A stretch of DNA of 64,000 nt. It comes from CAVQCA01 sp963763115. Its GTDB lineage: Bacteria > Pseudomonadota > Gammaproteobacteria > UBA9214. Below are positions 1-10,980 of the stretch, piece by piece (position 1 is the first letter of the stretch; each line of letters starts with the position of its first letter). Location of the stretch: positions 27,704 through 91,703 of the forward strand of contig CAVXNM010000025.1 in assembly GCA_963763115.1 (NCBI GenBank). Direction: 5' to 3'. A program made the translations under genes and the position numbers. The notes beneath the pieces were generated by a model. The model made no database searches. It saw nothing but the letters and a program-made list of their open reading frames with translations, and was not told the DNA's origin.

Positions 1-300
1 CCGCGGAACAGTGCCAGTGCCCAGGTCAGATATTGGTACGGGTCTCCGCCGTTGTCGGGGTAGGCGCCTTCATACCAGTCGAAGGAAGCCAGCGCACCGT
101 CGACATCGCCCATCAACATATACAGTGGTCCGAGCAAAAACCGCTTCCCGTAGCCGTCTCCACCGTATCCCTCTTCCAGCTCCCTTTTCAGGGCACGTTC
201 GTAGCGGCAAATTCACTCGCGGATGCGCTTAGGATCGGTGGGAAACAGATCGACCATCATCGTCCACAGGCGGGGTCAAAGCTGCCGCGATCGTGTAGGC
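1..300 (-). pseudogene. decayed repeat-type protein, partial at window edge
   Basis: The minus strand reads as plausible protein open to the window edge from about position 212: it contains LEEGYGGDGYGKRFLLGP and then MLMGDVDGALASFDWYEG, with the helical hairpin spacing of a TPR-like repeat. Upstream in the same frame a further piece (MMVDLFPTDPKRIRE) is cut off by a TGA at 213-215. No start codon or ribosome site is visible. I read it as the remainder of a gene cut by the transposase remnant at 308-1378. The family is not recognised; the coding call rests on composition and the repeat-like look. Confidence 0.4.
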
Positions 301-307
301 ATCACAA

Positions 308-1378
308 TCATGCAGCGTCCCGATGGTAATATTTTAGCAGCCCACCCAAGCGTTCTTTACAGGCAACTGATCCGTCAACACGATTCTTCGCTTGCGTGGC
401 GGTTGGAAATAACGGGACATTGCCTTTGCCTTGATGATTTCGTTCGGCATGATAATGGGCGAGGTATTCACGCAATGCGCGTTTTAGCGACACTTCGCCA
501 AACAGTATCAGCTTCGACAAACAGTCGTCCTTAACCGATTTCACCCAGCGCTCTGCAAACGCATTCAAATTCGGACTGCGTGCCGGGAGCGGCAGCGTCT
601 TGACATCACCGGATTCGATGATATCCCGAAATTACTGACAGTATTTGGTATCACGGTCATGGATGAGATATCTGCAATTATCGAGAAATCCCCACTCATC
701 CATGGTGACATTCCTGGCGATCTGTTTCATCCAAGCTTCATAGGATGTTGCGTGATCCCGGCAACCTCAACGCGACGGCTCTCCAGACGGATAAAGAACA
801 GCACGTAGTAAGTGACCAACCCACGCAGCGTCAGTACTTCCACAGAGAAAAAGTCAGTTCCCACGAGAACCGCCATGTGTACGCGGATGAAATCTGCCCA
901 CGTTGTCGTACGCTTCCGCGCGGGCGCCGGCGTCATGCCATTGCGATGCAGAATATTGCCAACCGTTTGATCGGATAGCCTGTAGCCGAGATTCGCCATG
1001 GCGCCCACAATGCGATCGTAGCCCCAATCCGAGTTCTCTTTGGTCATGCGCACCACCCCTTGTTCGATCTCATCATCAATTCGTGGAGCGGCCCGGATAG
1101 CGACGCGATTTGGAACCGTCGAACTTGCGTGCGATTAACCTTCGGTACCAGACCAGGAGGGTGTCGAGCTTCACGACATTAGCGACATCCTCAAGGGCTT
1201 TACGGCCATGGCGATGCGCGATTTCAGCGAGTGTCATTCTCTCGGCGTCGGTGAGCCGCAACGATGTTTTGAGTTGGGCTTTGAGGATCCGGTTTTCGGC
1301 AGCAATATACTCATTGCGCAAAAGGAGCTCCTGGTCCACTGTCCTAGTGATATAGGCCAGTATGCGTGCCCAATCCAT
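308..1378 (-). pseudogene. rve-type transposase, broken into three frames
   Basis: Three consecutive minus-strand ORF pieces (1076-1378, 727-1056, 308-568) line up end to end with the intact transposase at 42139-43215. The N-terminal piece has the coiled leader (ENRILKAQLK), the middle has ENSDWGYDRIVGAMANLGYR and the first catalytic region (GTDFFSVEVLTLRGLVTYYV), and the last has NAFAERWVKSVKDDC with the catalytic Glu and the C-terminal RLGGLLKYY. The part carrying the second catalytic Asp (about 569-726) is disrupted. It is a dead relative of the 42 kb element, clearly diverged, so not a recent copy. Confidence 0.8.
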
Positions 1379-1526
1379 TAAGAATCCCCACCGTTAACTC
1401 GAATTTGTCATCCAATTCTAAGCCTCATCTGAGGCATAATTCAAAGGCATTGTGACACAGACAATAGATGATAAGATGTTGATATCGCGATACGGATAAG
1501 TTTTTTGACCACACGAGGTCAACCGG

Positions 1527-1622
1527 CTGGTGCGTACGATTGGCTTGGAGCGAGCGGCGGTAAAGATCGGAATGATGAATCTGGTTTATAACATGCGCCG
1601 ATTAGCCTGGTTTACCGGATGA
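1527..1622 (+). pseudogene. IS5-family transposase, C-terminal remnant
   Basis: The plus frame reads LVRTIGLERAAVKIGMMNLV then YNMRRLAWFTG and a TGA. This is the typical last 30 residues of IS5-family DDE transposases (IGLxRAxxKIGMxNLxYNxxR). Nothing upstream (1379-1526) continues the protein, so only the 3' tip survives. The rest of 1623-1784 shows nothing recognisable. Confidence 0.65.
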
Positions 1623-1784
1623 AATATTATCAACACGCAAAGTGCGACGGTGAGTGCCTGATTCGGCTGTTTCTGGACAAGGGACTCTGACAAGATATGG
1701 CCGTATCTAATGAAGACCGGGTTTATAGAGGTTCCCTAATGAGAATATAGTTGATTAATGTTTCAGTCATCCATGACATGTTAC

Positions 1785-3689
1785 CTAGTCATCTGACCCG
1801 GCCACCACAATCTCCTGAGTGAGATTCACGATGCTGTCATCTTTGAATTTTTCATCAGCTCTGAGCCTGTCGAATGGGATCAAGGTCGGATTCAATTGAT
1901 AAGGATTCGCCTTCGCCCTTTCCCCGCGGCACAGCCAGCCATCTACCATTCGTTCACATATGTACCGTCGATGCTCAAGACGTATCAGCCAATCTTTGAC
2001 AGCATCTTCCTGCAAGGCAGAACCAATGTCATTGGGTTTATCGAGCAACGCGTATTTTATCTTTGCATGATCGGCGGCATATCGATTGAACCATTTTTGA
2101 CGGCTGGGCAATTTCGCCCACCTCTCCCATTCTAGTGGTTTATAATAATCATATTTCCAACCGTGCTCATAACCGTAATGTATTTTTTTTGCTATTAAAT
2201 CTATATAGCAATCCGGTGTCGCCTCGGTACTAGCCGGAACAGGGAATGCACCCGGACGATTACACCAAAATTCACTGATGTTAATCATATCGAGCCTTCC
2301 CCAAACATCCGGCTCGTTATTGTGCTTGTTAACGTCCGGGCTTTTCAGCGATTCCGTGTTCTCGAACGCGGCTACAATAGTTGGCCGTGGACTTCTCAAT
2401 GTGTCGCATGCCTTCAGCGCTTCCAGCATCAGGATACCTGCCTGATTATCATTGTCGCCAACAACGTATATCACATCGAAAGGTTGTTCGGCATGCGCCG
2501 CGTTTACTGCGGCAATATTTATTTGCTCGTAACCTGAGTCCTCGTACTTGATATGAACCAGCGGAAGTACTCCACCCAAAGCAGTAATTTCATGCGCCCT
2601 GTTTCCAGAATCCAGCGCCGGATAGCGAATCTTGATCTTTCCTTCCAAACTTGCCGCATCGTTTGTGAATACAGTAATTCTCAGCGGCTCCAAGGGATCG
2701 TAGACAAGCGCACGAACCGCCTGTAGAACCACGGCTTCCAGCATGTCTCCGGTGCCATAAATACCGATGTGGCATTTAATGCAGTCATCCTTATCAGCAG
2801 GTCGAACGAACTTTTTTGTTTTATCATGCTTGTGCGGCGCACCTTCCTTAAGCATCCATCGCGCCGCTGAATGCGTAGCATCCATGAATTGCAGCGACCC
2901 CGTGGAATTGGCTTCTGCCAGACGTTCTTCAAATTCAGCCAGCCGTGCCAGACTCGGCGTATCGGTGCTGACGAGAATTTTCGGCGCTTTGGAATCGCCA
3001 CTTTTTTCTGATACTTTTAGCAGATGCCTCGTCAGGCGAATATCATTGGCATCATTGCCGGTGCAGATAATAATCCTCTGCATAGGTCGAATGGATATCC
3101 AGGCAAGCGAGTCTTCCGGAGACTGACCTGAGGAAAGCACGTTGAAACCTTCGTTTCGAAACCGCGCCACGTCTGCACAGTCCAGAGATTGTGCGATACC
3201 GTATACACGGTTCTTTCCTATGATCTTTCCGTAAAATCTGGCCATTTTCAGACCGGTTTTTCCGGTACCGATAATTATCACCGGACACAGTTTAGCAAAC
3301 GGTAGCCATGTCTGGATAAACAGCATACTTCTCAGACGGAACTGATCCAAACGCACGGTAAGAAGCAGCAGCAGCGCGGTTGCTGTAGCAAGCGGAAGAA
3401 CCACTCTCGCTAAGCCAAGCGCTATACCATGTGATTCCTTGGCGTCGATTTCCAGCGCTACAAGCCGAATAGTCGAATACACCGCATCGAATATTCTTTG
3501 CTCCTCACCCAGCGCCTCGGTCGCGCATGGACCCACGGCTTGTGGCTCATGCAGGAAGCCATAGATACCGCAGACAAACCCCGAAATTATCAAGAGCACT
3601 ACGATGAGTTCACGGTATTTTTTGAGATGCAATATCAGCCATGTGTAGACGCAGAGAATTGCAAGTAGTGCCAAGCCTGTAATCAGCAT
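1785..3689 (-). CDS. membrane TrkA-N protein with C-terminal RyR domain
   Basis: About 634 residues. Two hydrophobic helices near residues 2-20 and 25-43 and a third near 90-108 precede a Rossmann NAD-binding domain (VIIIGTGKTG near 140), a second nucleotide-binding-like domain (GIYGTGD near 309, VIYVVGDNDNQAG near 430), and a C-terminal ryanodine-receptor-type (RyR) domain near 540-616 with the family signature LEHRRYICERMVDGW...NPTLIPFDRL. The start is the ATG at 3689, preceded by TAGGAG; an in-frame upstream ATG at 3746 has no good ribosome site. TrkA-N/RCK domains gate K+ transporters by binding nucleotides, and bacterial RyR domains occur in nucleotide-linked conflict systems. A ligand-gated membrane sensor or effector is therefore inferred, not shown. 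It lies next to TIR/STAND genes on the same strand. Confidence 0.8.
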   Translation of the reverse strand: MLITGLALLAILCVYTWLILHLKKYRELIVVLLIISGFVCGIYGFLHEPQAVGPCATEALGEEQRIFDAVYSTIRLVALEIDAKESHGIALGLARVVLPLATATALLLLLTVRLDQFRLRSMLFIQTWLPFAKLCPVIIIGTGKTGLKMARFYGKIIGKNRVYGIAQSLDCADVARFRNEGFNVLSSGQSPEDSLAWISIRPMQRIIICTGNDANDIRLTRHLLKVSEKSGDSKAPKILVSTDTPSLARLAEFEERLAEANSTGSLQFMDATHSAARWMLKEGAPHKHDKTKKFVRPADKDDCIKCHIGIYGTGDMLEAVVLQAVRALVYDPLEPLRITVFTNDAASLEGKIKIRYPALDSGNRAHEITALGGVLPLVHIKYEDSGYEQINIAAVNAAHAEQPFDVIYVVGDNDNQAGILMLEALKACDTLRSPRPTIVAAFENTESLKSPDVNKHNNEPDVWGRLDMINISEFWCNRPGAFPVPASTEATPDCYIDLIAKKIHYGYEHGWKYDYYKPLEWERWAKLPSRQKWFNRYAADHAKIKYALLDKPNDIGSALQEDAVKDWLIRLEHRRYICERMVDGWLCRGERAKANPYQLNPTLIPFDRLRADEKFKDDSIVNLTQEIVVAGSDD

Positions 3690-4045
3690 GAGTCGGTCTC
3701 CTAGCTTGAATAAGCTATTATATAAACAGCCGCACGCATGGAACACGAATAACTGCGAACACTGTATATTGCACGTCTAAATCCGGATTTTTTTTAAGGA
3801 CTATACTAATAGTATCTTAGACGGATAGTGGCCGTAATCTAAATTCAATTGGTGAATACACGCCTTCATAACATGAAACAGTCCATATCTGCGACAAATA
3901 ATATTATTCTTTTGTTGTACAAATAAGCAGCCATGGATTAATTAGGTCGAACTCAATTTTGCTTATAATTCGGCGCCTGACTGGTAATGTTTATGAATTT
4001 ACACGCAATCAACATACTGGATACGAACTTTTTCGCCGGCAACTT
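3690..4045. other. AT-rich intergenic spacer
   Basis: 356 bp between two genes on the minus strand. It is AT-rich, with many A and T runs (for example around 3788-3795), and would hold the promoter of the RyR gene. I see no small gene, hairpin terminator or known operator in it. Confidence 0.5.
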
Positions 4046-7000
4046 TTAATAAACCAATAAAGGAAAGTACTCCACTGAAATTGCATCACCTGTTTGCTCA
4101 TCAGTTTGAACCATTAAAATTCGATCCGAGGCCTCAATCCACATGGCGTAGTCCAGCGGCACAGCCATACCAAAATCTCGTAGCACGCCATTTTGCATTC
4201 TGTACGCTATTCTCCGGGTCAGTCGATTAAATTCAACGCGCTTTAATTCACCTCCGAAATCCATGGAATGAAAACTGGCGACATTTGGCCCTTCATTGAC
4301 CATCAGTTCTATCTTCATCGAACCGTTATGGCGGAGCACCCCTAACGCCCTATTAGTAATTTGAGCAGCAAAGCCCAGGGTATTTCTGGCATCCACATCT
4401 AAGGCTAGTTCACGGTCGGTGTTCGCGAGTATGGCATCGCACCCCGTTGTGTCGATGTAAGTTTGACATCGATCAATCCGCGATAGGGGTCTAAGTCGAT
4501 TGACGATTTTCGATGCACGCTTCACCAATTCTTCGATGGGCGTTAATGCGGGCCATACCTGCAGTTGACTTTCATTAGACCAAGTCACTATGCGACGACC
4601 ATCAGGAGCGAATATCGCATGCCCTATTCTTTCGTATACACCAACAAGATCGCCTGTCTGTGTGTCCCATAGCCGTGTATCATTTACTGAACGTCCGAAC
4701 AAGTACTGTCCGTCAACCAATAGCCCTACGTCTATGACTGCATCTTATTTCAACCGCAGTAACTCATCGCCGGTATCAGACTGTCATAGATGGATAGAAC
4801 CATCATGTGACCAAGTACATACCCGGCCACCATCATGATCGAAAAAAGCACCAGCAACGACCTGCGTGTGCGAGAAGACTAATAGTTGCTCACCCGTCCT
4901 GGCGTCCCACATCGTCGCAAAGATGTCGTCTGTCCAGCTTAGTACGCGACCACCCTGCGGAGAGAATGTCGCCCCCACGACACTGGCTTCATGGAGAATC
5001 TCCTCCAACATCATATTATTGCCTACATCCCACACACGAACAGTACCATTGCCTGACCAACTGAGGACTTGAGAGCCGTCCGGTGAAAAGGTTGCGCCGG
5101 CCAAATGCTCGTGGTTATAGCCAGCGACTTTGCTGCTGTCCTCCGAGTCGCAAATCTGTACAGCACCTGATGCGTACCACACCAGCAAATGTCGTCCATC
5201 AATAGAAAAGACGGGACCTGAGGGTTCTCCTCGACCAACAAACTCGGCAATCGCTTCGCCGGATTCTGTGTTCCAGAGGCAAACGGAACCGCCTTCTACC
5301 CAACTCAGTAGTCGTTTCCAATCTGTGGAATAGGCAATCCCGAGAGGCTTAGCCTTACACTCAAACTGGACAATTTCTATCCCACTATACGCATCCCAGA
5401 TGCGAATCGTTTTGTCTGCAGACCAGGTGATAATCTCTCTATCTTTCGTAGCATATGTTGCCCCGATAATGTCATCGTCATGCTGCAGGACGTGAAGTGA
5501 TTCACCGCTAGTGCTATCCCACTGCCGCAACGTGTCATCCGCGGACCAGGAAAGGAGTCGCAACCCATCACCTGTGAAAGCGGCGCCATGTATTACGTCC
5601 TGGTGATTTAGTTCTTCAAAGCGTTCCTTTGGAGACAAGTCCCAAATTCGGGCCGTACTATCTGCCGAAAAGGTAGCTATATAGCCTTTGCTAGAAAATA
5701 CATATTGGAAAATCTCGCCCTGATGCCTCAACGTGGCAGCTAGAACACCGTTACTAGATCTCCATAACCGCATGGTTCCATCGTCGGATCTTGTCCACAC
5801 CCAGGCACCGTTACTGTTGAAAGCCGCACCTCTAACGACTCCATCATGCCGGAGGACCATATGCTGCGTCTTCGACTCTTCACCTTCAGGATCAGTCCAT
5901 AACAAGGCCGCCCTCATAGGACCATAACAGTACTTGATTCTCATCTGGCGAGAAGCAGGCACCGATGACATCGCCGGAGTGAATCAATTGTGCCAGCGAC
6001 TTTTTATCGGCGACGCTCCAAATTTGTACCACGCGATCTGTTGACCATGTAAGCATACGCTGCTCATTCTTCGACAGTGTCACACCAACTACTACTCCAT
6101 CATGCGCGAACGAGCCAACTCCTTTCCACTGTTCAGATCCCACAACCGTACGTGTTTACCAGACGCTGTGAGAATTCTCTTCTTGCTGGATAGAAGTATC
6201 GCAATACTCACAGCCGACTCATGCTGCATGCACTGCAACTTTTTTCCTGTTGATGTGTCCCAGAGGCGCCCGGATGAATCGTAAGACCATGTAAAGATAC
6301 GTCTCTCTTGTGCGAACAATAACGCACCCCTCACATCTTCGCCGTGTCTAAAAGTAGACAGCAAGGTTCCATCAGGAACGCTCCAGATACGCGTGGCTCC
6401 GTCAAAGGAATTTGTTAGGATACGTTTATTTCCACCTACAAACCGGGCTTCATGGACGACTTTTTCATGTCTTAAGAGGACCAAGTGCCGACCGCATTCG
6501 GCATCCCATGAACGGGCCGTACCGTCATACGACCACGACAACACGTACATTTCGTCCTCGGATAATACTGCTCCAACGATAACATCGTCGTGGCGGCATA
6601 TAATCGCACCTTCATCTAAATCTGGATTCCATATGCGTACAGTGCCATCAAATGACCAGGTGAGAATTCTTCCGCTGCCCGAGAAAAACCGCGCGCCACG
6701 TACACCCTCATCATGTCGCAGGATTCTTATCTCAGCCCCCGTCTCTACGTCCCAAAGCCGCGCCGTCCCATCGTACGACCAGGTCAGCAGTTGATTTTCA
6801 TTAGGGGAGAATGCACCGCCACGAACTGTACCTTCATGGCCAACCAACCCGACCACTGGTCTTACCAACGCACTTGAATATTTCTGCATTGTGAGCATCA
6901 GTGCATTTTCTGCCGTCCTTATCCTTGGCCAATCCTCGACCTCGAGCGGTACAGCTCGTTGCGCCAGCTCAATCGCGCTCCCCCAGCTGCCCGTCCTCGA

Positions 7001-9051
7001 CCCGTTTTCGGGCAAGATCGGCGAGAAACCTCGACGTCGAGGCACGGATGCGGCGGATCTGTTCGAGCTCCTTGTCGCGGCGTGCGTCCTCTGCCGCTTG
7101 GCATGCCCTGAGATAAGACCGATCACTGGTATCGAGGAAATTGGCGAGGTCTTCGCGCATTTTAAGCGTTTCTGCATCTTCCAGCCGCCCCGCACTGTGG
7201 GCGAGCCATGCCTCGTCTTTACCGTTGGCCGCCCAATCCCGCGTAGCGCGCTTGATCCCCTCCAGCGTGGTGAGTGCTGCAAAATCTTCTTCCAGCCAGC
7301 CCTGAAGTAGCCCCCATTGCCTGAGTAACGCTTCGTGTGCAGGCTCGATGATCTTTTCGCCGGTATCCGGTGAAACGTCAGTCGCCAGCAGACGTGCCGC
7401 GATCAGATGGTTCAGCAGGGGTCGCGCCTCCTCGGGAATTTCGGAAAGCCGAGCGATGCGACGGCGCGGCGCACCGGTTTCGGGGTCGATGCCGGCAAGC
7501 CAGGGGATCAGCGCGTGGCGCAGTAACGCAAGCCGTGCGTCCCGATCTTTCGGTACGGCATGGTCATGGTCCGCCGCTTTTAGCGCATGTTCAACCGCTG
7601 CCTCGATCGAACCTCGTATGCGGCCGATCGCCTCGTATTCGGCAAGCCTCAGGTCATCATCGCCGCCGTGCTCGATGTAGAGTCGCTCCAGGCTAAAGGC
7701 AAGCAACGGCAGCGCATCCTTGACACCCCCGGCCTCGATATCGGCCAACAGTGTCGCAGTCAAGGATGGTTCAACCCGGAGGGCACGCAGCGTGTCACGG
7801 AGTCTCTCCGCCGGACCTTCGATCACCGTCTGGTAGGCCCCCTTCGGCAGCGGCGGCAGGCTGAACGTTTGCGCATGGATGCCTTCAAGCGCCGGCGCTG
7901 TCTGCAGGTATTCGAAAGAATCGGAGCGGATGGTGAAGAGTACGATCAGGTTGGAACCGGGCTCTGACGTGAGTTCCCTGGCCAGGGTGAGGAAGGCTTG
8001 CGCTTCGTCTCTACCTTCCGAGAGGAACAGCTCTTCGCCCTGGTCTATGGGAAGCACCAGCCTTGGCGGCGCAGTCCACTCCTCGTCTGCCAAGGCCGGC
8101 GGGCAGGCCTGCTCCGCGATCTCATCGAGCAGGGCGCGCACGGGCGAAGCACCGGATTGGAAAACACGCTTGACTTCAGTGCGAGTGCGCCTCAGCCCTA
8201 CCCTCTTGAGTGCAACTTCGAGGCATCGCAGGAATCCGATCTCGCCCGAGAGGGCCGCCCGTTCCGGCCGGACGATCGGGAGCGGCAGGAAGTGCCGGTC
8301 ATCACGCTGGAGCCGTGGCAAGAGCCCGGCCCGCAGGAATGAGGACTTGCCCGCGCCCGAGGCACCGAGGATCACAAAGACGCGTGGTGGTGCAGCCTCG
8401 CTCAGGCCGCGCAACCGGTCGAGCGCCTCGATGGTTGGCGCCTCGCGTCCGAAGAAGATACCGGCGTCTTCCGCTTCGAGCGGACGCAGACCGCGATAGG
8501 GGGGACGATCGGGATCGCTCTCCGGAGGCCAGGGGAAAAAACGCGGATCGAGCCCGGCCTTCGTCAGCCCGGCCTTGAGCTTCTTAAGCCCCGACCCGGA
8601 GAAGGTAACGTGCGCCTCCGTCCCGTTCGGCAGCTCCGCCCGGTACAGGCTGTGATCCGCACTGGCGGCAAGCTCGACTACCTGCCAGGCACCTGTGAGC
8701 TCTCTCGGGAGGTCGGTCTTCGGTATTTCTTCTATGAGGATACCGAACACGCGCTTGTTGAGCTTCAGCGCAAGGTGCAATTCTCGCAGACACCAGTGAG
8801 AAATAAGCCAGGCCCGGCTGATCAGGAACAGTACAGCTTCACAGCGGTTCGCCGCCTCGCTGAGGACGCGCTCCCATTTCTCGCCCGCAACGATTCCCCG
8901 TTCGGGATCCAGATCGAGAAAGAGGTCGTCCCAGCCTTCGCCGATCAGCCAGTCGCGGAGAGCGACCGCCTCGGCATTGTTCTTGCTGGAATGACTGAGG
9001 AAAATGCGCCAAGGTTGTAAACCCCTCTTACGGCTGACGAATATTTGTCAC
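4046..9051 (-). pseudogene. giant TIR-nSTAND-WD40 protein, broken by frameshifts
   Basis: Read across frames, this is one gene of about 1,660 codons. The N-terminal TIR domain (IFLSHSSKNNAEAV near 9000; WCLRELHLAL with the conserved Glu near 8785) leads into an nSTAND1 NTPase (Walker A GASGAGKSS near 8360, Walker B LVLPIDQGEE near 8050, initial motif YRGLRPLEAEDAGIFFGRE), then about 18-19 WD40-like blades (xxGAxFSxDGxxxLSWSxDGTxRIWD) and a non-repeat C-terminal domain from about 4570. Breaks: no usable start for the TIR frame (a GTG at 9051 is one frame off); a C5 run at 6980-6984; near 6105-6125; near 5895-5915; and TGA plus TAA near 4740-4786 where Trp would be expected. TIR-STAND proteins are immune-type receptors in which target binding activates TIR NADase activity. 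Sequencing error could explain some breaks, but five or more argues for a pseudogene. Confidence 0.85.
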
Positions 9052-9762
9052 CACAATAAAGCATTGAACCAGAATCTACCCCTCCTTGCTACCCATCACG
9101 GACGGAGCACTGATTCCGATGGAGCCTTCGGCGTTGTAGCCTGCCCCCTGGACCTCGACGTGGAAAGTCCTGATCGTTGTCGCACGGTTGTGTAAGTCAG
9201 GAGGTGAGTCTCATTTTCGTCATAATCGATGATGGTGTTTATGCGTCAAAGAAAGCCCTGAGCTATACCAGCATATCGAAAGACCGAGCTTATCTATTAT
9301 CGTGACCTGGACCCGCAAACACGACCACCCTGGTTCCTTGGTGGAAAGGGAGGAAGCCGCAGCCAATCACCCGCAGCAGATCCGGGTTCCTCCCCATATG
9401 ACCGCACCTGTACCGCTGAACCATTAGAGTCTGGTATCTTAGGAATTATTGGACGCGAGATCCAGGATGGCATTGTCAGAAATCAAAAAATCCAGGAGCA
9501 GACCTCTGAATCCAATTCCTCGTTGGATCCTAAAGGTATTGCCTGAGGGCCTCTGCAACTCCAACCGGAGCCAGGCTCACCTTATTAGTAGCAAGCTCGA
9601 CGTCATCGTCACTGGCACGCAAACTCGACCGAACTGGAACGGCGCATTGTTTTGTTTTCGAAGAGACAGGTTTGCAGCGCTATTTCGCAGCAGTGCCTTA
9701 CCCCGAATCACCAGTGCTGTAGCGGAACGGTTGGAAAACCTGGCTGACAGAGCAACCCTGCC
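9052..9762. other. 711-bp spacer between divergent gene sets
   Basis: It separates the minus-strand TIR-STAND gene from the plus-strand patatin gene and must carry the promoters of both if they are expressed. Short ORFs here (for example 9449-9790) have no coding look and no family resemblance. A small inverted repeat CCACC...GGTGG lies near 9323-9342. No other structure recognised. Confidence 0.4.
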
Positions 9763-10875
9763 ATGGCAAGCAATATCCTCGAACGACTGAGCACACCCGG
9801 CCCGAAACGCATCCTTGCCCTCGACGGGGGGGGTGTGCGGGGTTCACTTACCCTGGGCTTTCTCGAGGAAATCGAACGCCAGCTGCGTGAACGCCATGGC
9901 CGGCCGGATCTGCGGTTATGTGATTACTTTGATTTGATCGGCGGCACCAGCGCCGGCTCTACTCTGGCTGCGGCACTGGCCATAGGTATGGACATGGAGT
10001 CGCTTACAACAAAGGCTCGGTCTGTCACTGGAAGGGTCTTCTCCAAGCCCAGCTGGAAAAAATGGCAAGCCTGGTTCGACTCCGAGCCATTCAAAAAGGA
10101 TTTAGCTGAAATCTTCGGTGACCTCACGCTCGGCAGTTCAGAGATCGAGACTGGCCTGTGTATTGTGACAAAACGTGCAGACACTCGCAGTACTTGGCCA
10201 CTGCTTAACCATCCCGGCGGGCGCTACTACGAAAAGAACCGCAACATCCTGTTGCGGAACGCCATTTATGCAAGCACAGCCGCACCCTATTTCTTCGTTC
10301 CCGTCAAGTTTGACGTCGGCCAGGGCGAGCACGGCGCCTTTGTCGATGGCGGCGTTAGCATGGCCAATAATCCAGCCCTGCAGCTGTTGCTGATCGCCAC
10401 CCTGAAAGGCTTTCCCTTTCATTGGCCAGTCGGTGAAGACCAATTGTCGCTGGTCTCAATCGGGACCGGCCACTGGCATCGGCGCGACCCCGTCGACCAG
10501 GTCGCCAATGCCAAAGCCTGGGACTGGACGCGTGAGGTACCGACCATGCTGATGGAGGACGCTAATGTCCAGGTTCAGCTCCTGCTCCAGTACCTCTCAC
10601 GCACACCTACTCCGCGGACCATCGACAACGAGGTTGGTGATCTTGCCAACGACCTGCTCACACCCGAGCCAGCCCTCAGCTATGTCCGCTATGATGTGCA
10701 ACTCGAGCAGGCATATTTAAAGGCTCTCGGCTTCGAGGAAAGCGTAGAGCGAATCACAAGGCTGCGCAGCATGAGCGCGGACGAAAACCGGGATCTGTTA
10801 TTTGAGATCGGTCGCGCAGCGGCCAGGCGTCAGGTCGAGTCGGAGCATTTCCGGGCGGTGTTTGACATCAATTAA
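9763..10875 (+). CDS. patatin-like phospholipase
   Basis: 370 residues. The patatin fold is marked by the oxyanion loop DGGGVRG (residues 21-27), the nucleophile elbow GGTSAGS with Ser63, and the partner Asp195 in FVDGGVSMANNPA. This is the Ser-Asp dyad of patatin lipases, which hydrolyse acyl esters of membrane phospholipids. No signal peptide or TM helix, so it is cytoplasmic. Some bacterial patatins (CapV type) are nucleotide-activated effectors of CBASS immunity; here no CD-NTase or CapV-like partner is seen, but a SLOG-2TM gene follows 105 bp downstream on the same strand. The ATG at 9763 has only a weak upstream ribosome site. Activity is well supported; a defence role is inference from the neighbourhood. 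Confidence 0.88.
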   Translation: MASNILERLSTPGPKRILALDGGGVRGSLTLGFLEEIERQLRERHGRPDLRLCDYFDLIGGTSAGSTLAAALAIGMDMESLTTKARSVTGRVFSKPSWKKWQAWFDSEPFKKDLAEIFGDLTLGSSEIETGLCIVTKRADTRSTWPLLNHPGGRYYEKNRNILLRNAIYASTAAPYFFVPVKFDVGQGEHGAFVDGGVSMANNPALQLLLIATLKGFPFHWPVGEDQLSLVSIGTGHWHRRDPVDQVANAKAWDWTREVPTMLMEDANVQVQLLLQYLSRTPTPRTIDNEVGDLANDLLTPEPALSYVRYDVQLEQAYLKALGFEESVERITRLRSMSADENRDLLFEIGRAAARRQVESEHFRAVFDIN

Positions 10876-10879
10876 CTGT

Positions 10880-10953
10880 GATCTCTCTAATGAGAGATCC
10901 AAAGAAGATCCCATGGTTGGCCCGCGGCACGTGCATGCGCACGGCTGCCGGGC
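10880..10953 (+). promoter_or_regulatory. two hairpins between patatin and SLOG-2TM genes
   Basis: GATCTCTC (10880-10887) and GAGAGATC (10892-10899) form a perfect 8-bp stem with a TAAT loop. A second structure spans 10920-10953, pairing GCCCG-GGCA with TGCCGGGC around an inner GTGC/GCAC stem. Neither is followed by a T run, so they are not classical terminators. They could process or attenuate a patatin-SLOG transcript, or be a small structured RNA. Confidence 0.5.
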
Positions 10954-10980
10954 GTTCCCATTAAGACAGGAGTATTGATC

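Noticed and set aside
9301..9440. Possible tRNA-like fold
   Set aside because: GGGTTCCTCC resembles a T-arm only loosely; no acceptor stem or anticodon arm can be drawn.
9449..9790. A 113-codon ORF before the patatin gene
   Set aside because: No ribosome site, poor composition and no family resemblance; it overlaps the patatin start in another frame.
10880..10980. Retron msr/msd between the patatin and SLOG genes
   Set aside because: The two hairpins are short and no retron reverse transcriptase is nearby; the only RT in the window is the group II intron maturase at 59.6-60.9 kb.
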